NCBI GenBank assembly: GCA_044349205.1
Contig: JBIKRJ010000170.1
Span: 1 to 5,187 of the forward strand
Length of the DNA: 5,187 nucleotides
Origin: UBA9547 sp044349205
GTDB taxonomy: Bacteria; Bacteroidota; Bacteroidia; Cytophagales; UBA9547
Direction of reading: 5' to 3'
The translations under genes and the position numbers were made by a program. The notes under the pieces were generated by a model. That model was not told the DNA's origin. It made no database searches and worked only from the letters and a program-made list of their open reading frames with translations. Shown here one piece after another: positions 3,780-5,187 of this stretch. Each line of letters begins with the position of its first letter. The stretch's first letter is position 1.

Positions 3780-5187
3780 GGTTTTCAGAATTCATGGTTG
3801 AAAGTTCGGTTTCTAATTCTTTGCAAGTTTCATCACAAGCTTTTTCCAAGTCCAAAATAATGCGCTCTATTTCTTGTCCAAGTTGCTGCTGGTGGCCAAA
3901 ATCATGAATTTTCTTTGCCATAGTTTCATAAGATGGCTTCATGCCAATGAGCGAAAACGAGGGTATAAGCTTGTGCACTGCCGCGCACAAAGTGTCCCAT
4001 TCTTTGTTTTCAAAACTTGATTTAATGGTATTGATAAGGAAAGGGGTTTGTTCCAAATAGGCCAATATCATTTGTGAAAGGAAATTTTCGTTCGATTTGG
4101 TCAATTTGTTCAAATGGCTCATGTCCACGTTTTTCAAATTGTTTTCTATCTTGATTTCGGTTACTTCCTTTGGTACGCTTTCATGTTTTTTCAACAGGTT
4201 TACGATTCTGTTGAAAAGCAAGCGATCGTCTACAGGCTTGGCAATGTAGTCGTCCATTCCCACCATTTTGCATTTTTCCAAATCTGTGGTGGTTACGTCG
4301 GCTGTGAGGGCTATGATGGGAATATCTGAATTTAGCTCGTTCCGAATGTATTCGGTGGCTTCAAATCCATCCATTTCAGGCATTTGCAAATCCATTAGTA
4401 CAATGTCAAACGATTCTTTTGCCAGCTTTTCAACAGCATTTCTTCCATTGTCGACCACTATGCAATCAAATCCGAATTCCTCTATTAATGTTTTCATTAG
4501 CAACTGGTTCAGTTTCATGTCTTCAGCCACCAATACTTTGGTTTTCTCCATTTCGGAAATGGCAATGGGCATTTCGATGGCTTCGCGCACTTTTTTATTT
4601 GTTTTCGGAAAGCTGAGCACGAAACAAAAAGTAGAACCTTTGCCTGGTATGCTGTTTACTTCTATTTGGCCACCTTGTGCTTCGACCAATTGTTTGACGA
4701 TGGCCAAACCTAGTCCGGTGCCACCGTAAATACGGGTTGTTTCGATGGTGGCTTGTTGAAAATTTTCGAAAATTCTTTCCTTTTCAGTTTCGGAAATACC
4801 TATGCCCGTGTCCCTTACCGAAAATGCCACTACTACTTTGCTTTTGTCTTGTTCAAGCAGATTTACGCGAACTTCGATGCTTCCTTTTTCGGTAAATTTT
4901 ACAGCATTGCTTATCAAATTCGTCATTATTTGGTGCAGGCGAGTGGGGTCGCCTAGCAAAACTTCGGGTATTTCCTCGTCGTAATACTCAACAAGTTCCA
5001 GGTTTTTTTCCTGTATTTTATTTTCGAACAAATGCAAAATAGCCGAAATAGAAGAGGCCAATTTGAAAGGTCGGTGCTCGAAATTCATTTTACCTGCCTC
5101 CACTTTTGCCAAATCTAGAATATCGTTGATGAGTACCACCAAAGCGTCGCCGCTCATTTTGATAGCAGAAAGATATTCGCGCTGTTT
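3769..5187 (-). CDS. Hybrid histidine kinase, C-terminal part: HisKA end, HATPase, receiver, Hpt
   Basis: The frame is open from the right window edge to the stop at 3769, giving 472 residues; the sensor region and phospho-His H-box lie outside. Counting from the edge, 1-35 is the second helix of HisKA (YLSAIKMSGD, INDILDLAKVEAGKM). The HATPase domain follows: N-box HQIMTNLISNAVKFT (85-99), G1 DTGIG (126-130), F-box IFENFQQA (139-146), G2 GGTGLGL (155-161). A receiver spans about 216-332 with Glu222/Asp223, acceptor Asp266 (VLMDLQMP), Thr295 and Lys317. An Hpt domain spans about 350-455 with His405 (AAVHKLIPSFSLIGM). Hence His-Asp-His elements for a phosphorelay sit in one chain. The Hpt motif departs from HxxKG: Ile replaces the Lys and Pro the Gly. 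The gene overlaps the next receiver by 11 bases. An internal Met at residue 11 is not the start, because the HisKA helix continues upstream of it. Confidence 0.95.
   Translation of the reverse strand, partial: KQREYLSAIKMSGDALVVLINDILDLAKVEAGKMNFEHRPFKLASSISAILHLFENKIQEKNLELVEYYDEEIPEVLLGDPTRLHQIMTNLISNAVKFTEKGSIEVRVNLLEQDKSKVVVAFSVRDTGIGISETEKERIFENFQQATIETTRIYGGTGLGLAIVKQLVEAQGGQIEVNSIPGKGSTFCFVLSFPKTNKKVREAIEMPIAISEMEKTKVLVAEDMKLNQLLMKTLIEEFGFDCIVVDNGRNAVEKLAKESFDIVLMDLQMPEMDGFEATEYIRNELNSDIPIIALTADVTTTDLEKCKMVGMDDYIAKPVDDRLLFNRIVNLLKKHESVPKEVTEIKIENNLKNVDMSHLNKLTKSNENFLSQMILAYLEQTPFLINTIKSSFENKEWDTLCAAVHKLIPSFSLIGMKPSYETMAKKIHDFGHQQQLGQEIERIILDLEKACDETCKELETELSTMNSENHEK

Noticed and set aside
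4268..4729. 153-codon plus-strand ORF
   Set aside because: Antisense to the kinase HATPase and receiver domains, which have complete motifs; the translation has no domain pattern.

Overview
The window looks like a chromosomal segment of a Bacteroidota bacterium, probably of the Cytophagales, Chitinophagales or Sphingobacteriales type. This rests on AT-rich DNA, starts without Shine-Dalgarno sequences, a TAnnTTTG-type -7 promoter element, and protein families typical of that phylum: a GH130 glycosidase, a short AraC-type regulator with a non-cupin N-terminus, an Rcp1-like single-domain receiver, and a hybrid kinase ending in Hpt. The assignment comes from recognition of families, not from a database search.

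Layout. At the left edge, positions 1-717 on the minus strand hold the N-terminal 239 residues of a GH130 enzyme whose C-terminus lies outside. A 448-base gap (718-1165) follows. It holds a -7-like promoter element, a small hairpin in the GH130 leader and no convincing gene. On the plus strand a 39-codon Ser/Lys-rich ORF (1166-1285) sits between that promoter element and a strong intrinsic terminator (1307-1357). Next is a stand-alone LigD-type 3'-phosphoesterase (1373-1885), with every catalytic residue of the family present. It converges, with 15 bases between stop codons, on a minus-strand AraC-family regulator (1901-2461).

The right half is two-component signalling, all on the minus strand and therefore read from right to left. 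A hybrid histidine kinase enters from the right edge (5187-3769: end of HisKA, HATPase, receiver, Hpt). It overlaps by 11 bases a single-domain response regulator with an unusual active-site loop (3779-3342). After a 263-base gap rich in palindromes and repeats come an Rcp1-like single-domain response regulator (3078-2647) and then the AraC regulator.

How the genes may work together. The kinase carries His, Asp and a second His, so it has the parts of an internal phosphorelay. The two stand-alone receivers have no output domain and could accept or drain phosphate, or bind partner proteins. The AraC protein is the only recognisable DNA-binding protein here and could be the transcriptional end of the circuit, but that link is inferred from position only. 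The phosphoesterase and the small basic ORF form a separate DNA-repair-related unit. I see no CRISPR array, insertion sequence, tRNA or rRNA. The window is mostly ordinary for the phylum. The least explained elements are the 39-codon cassette, the atypical Hpt and receiver motifs, and the repeats at 3157-3339.
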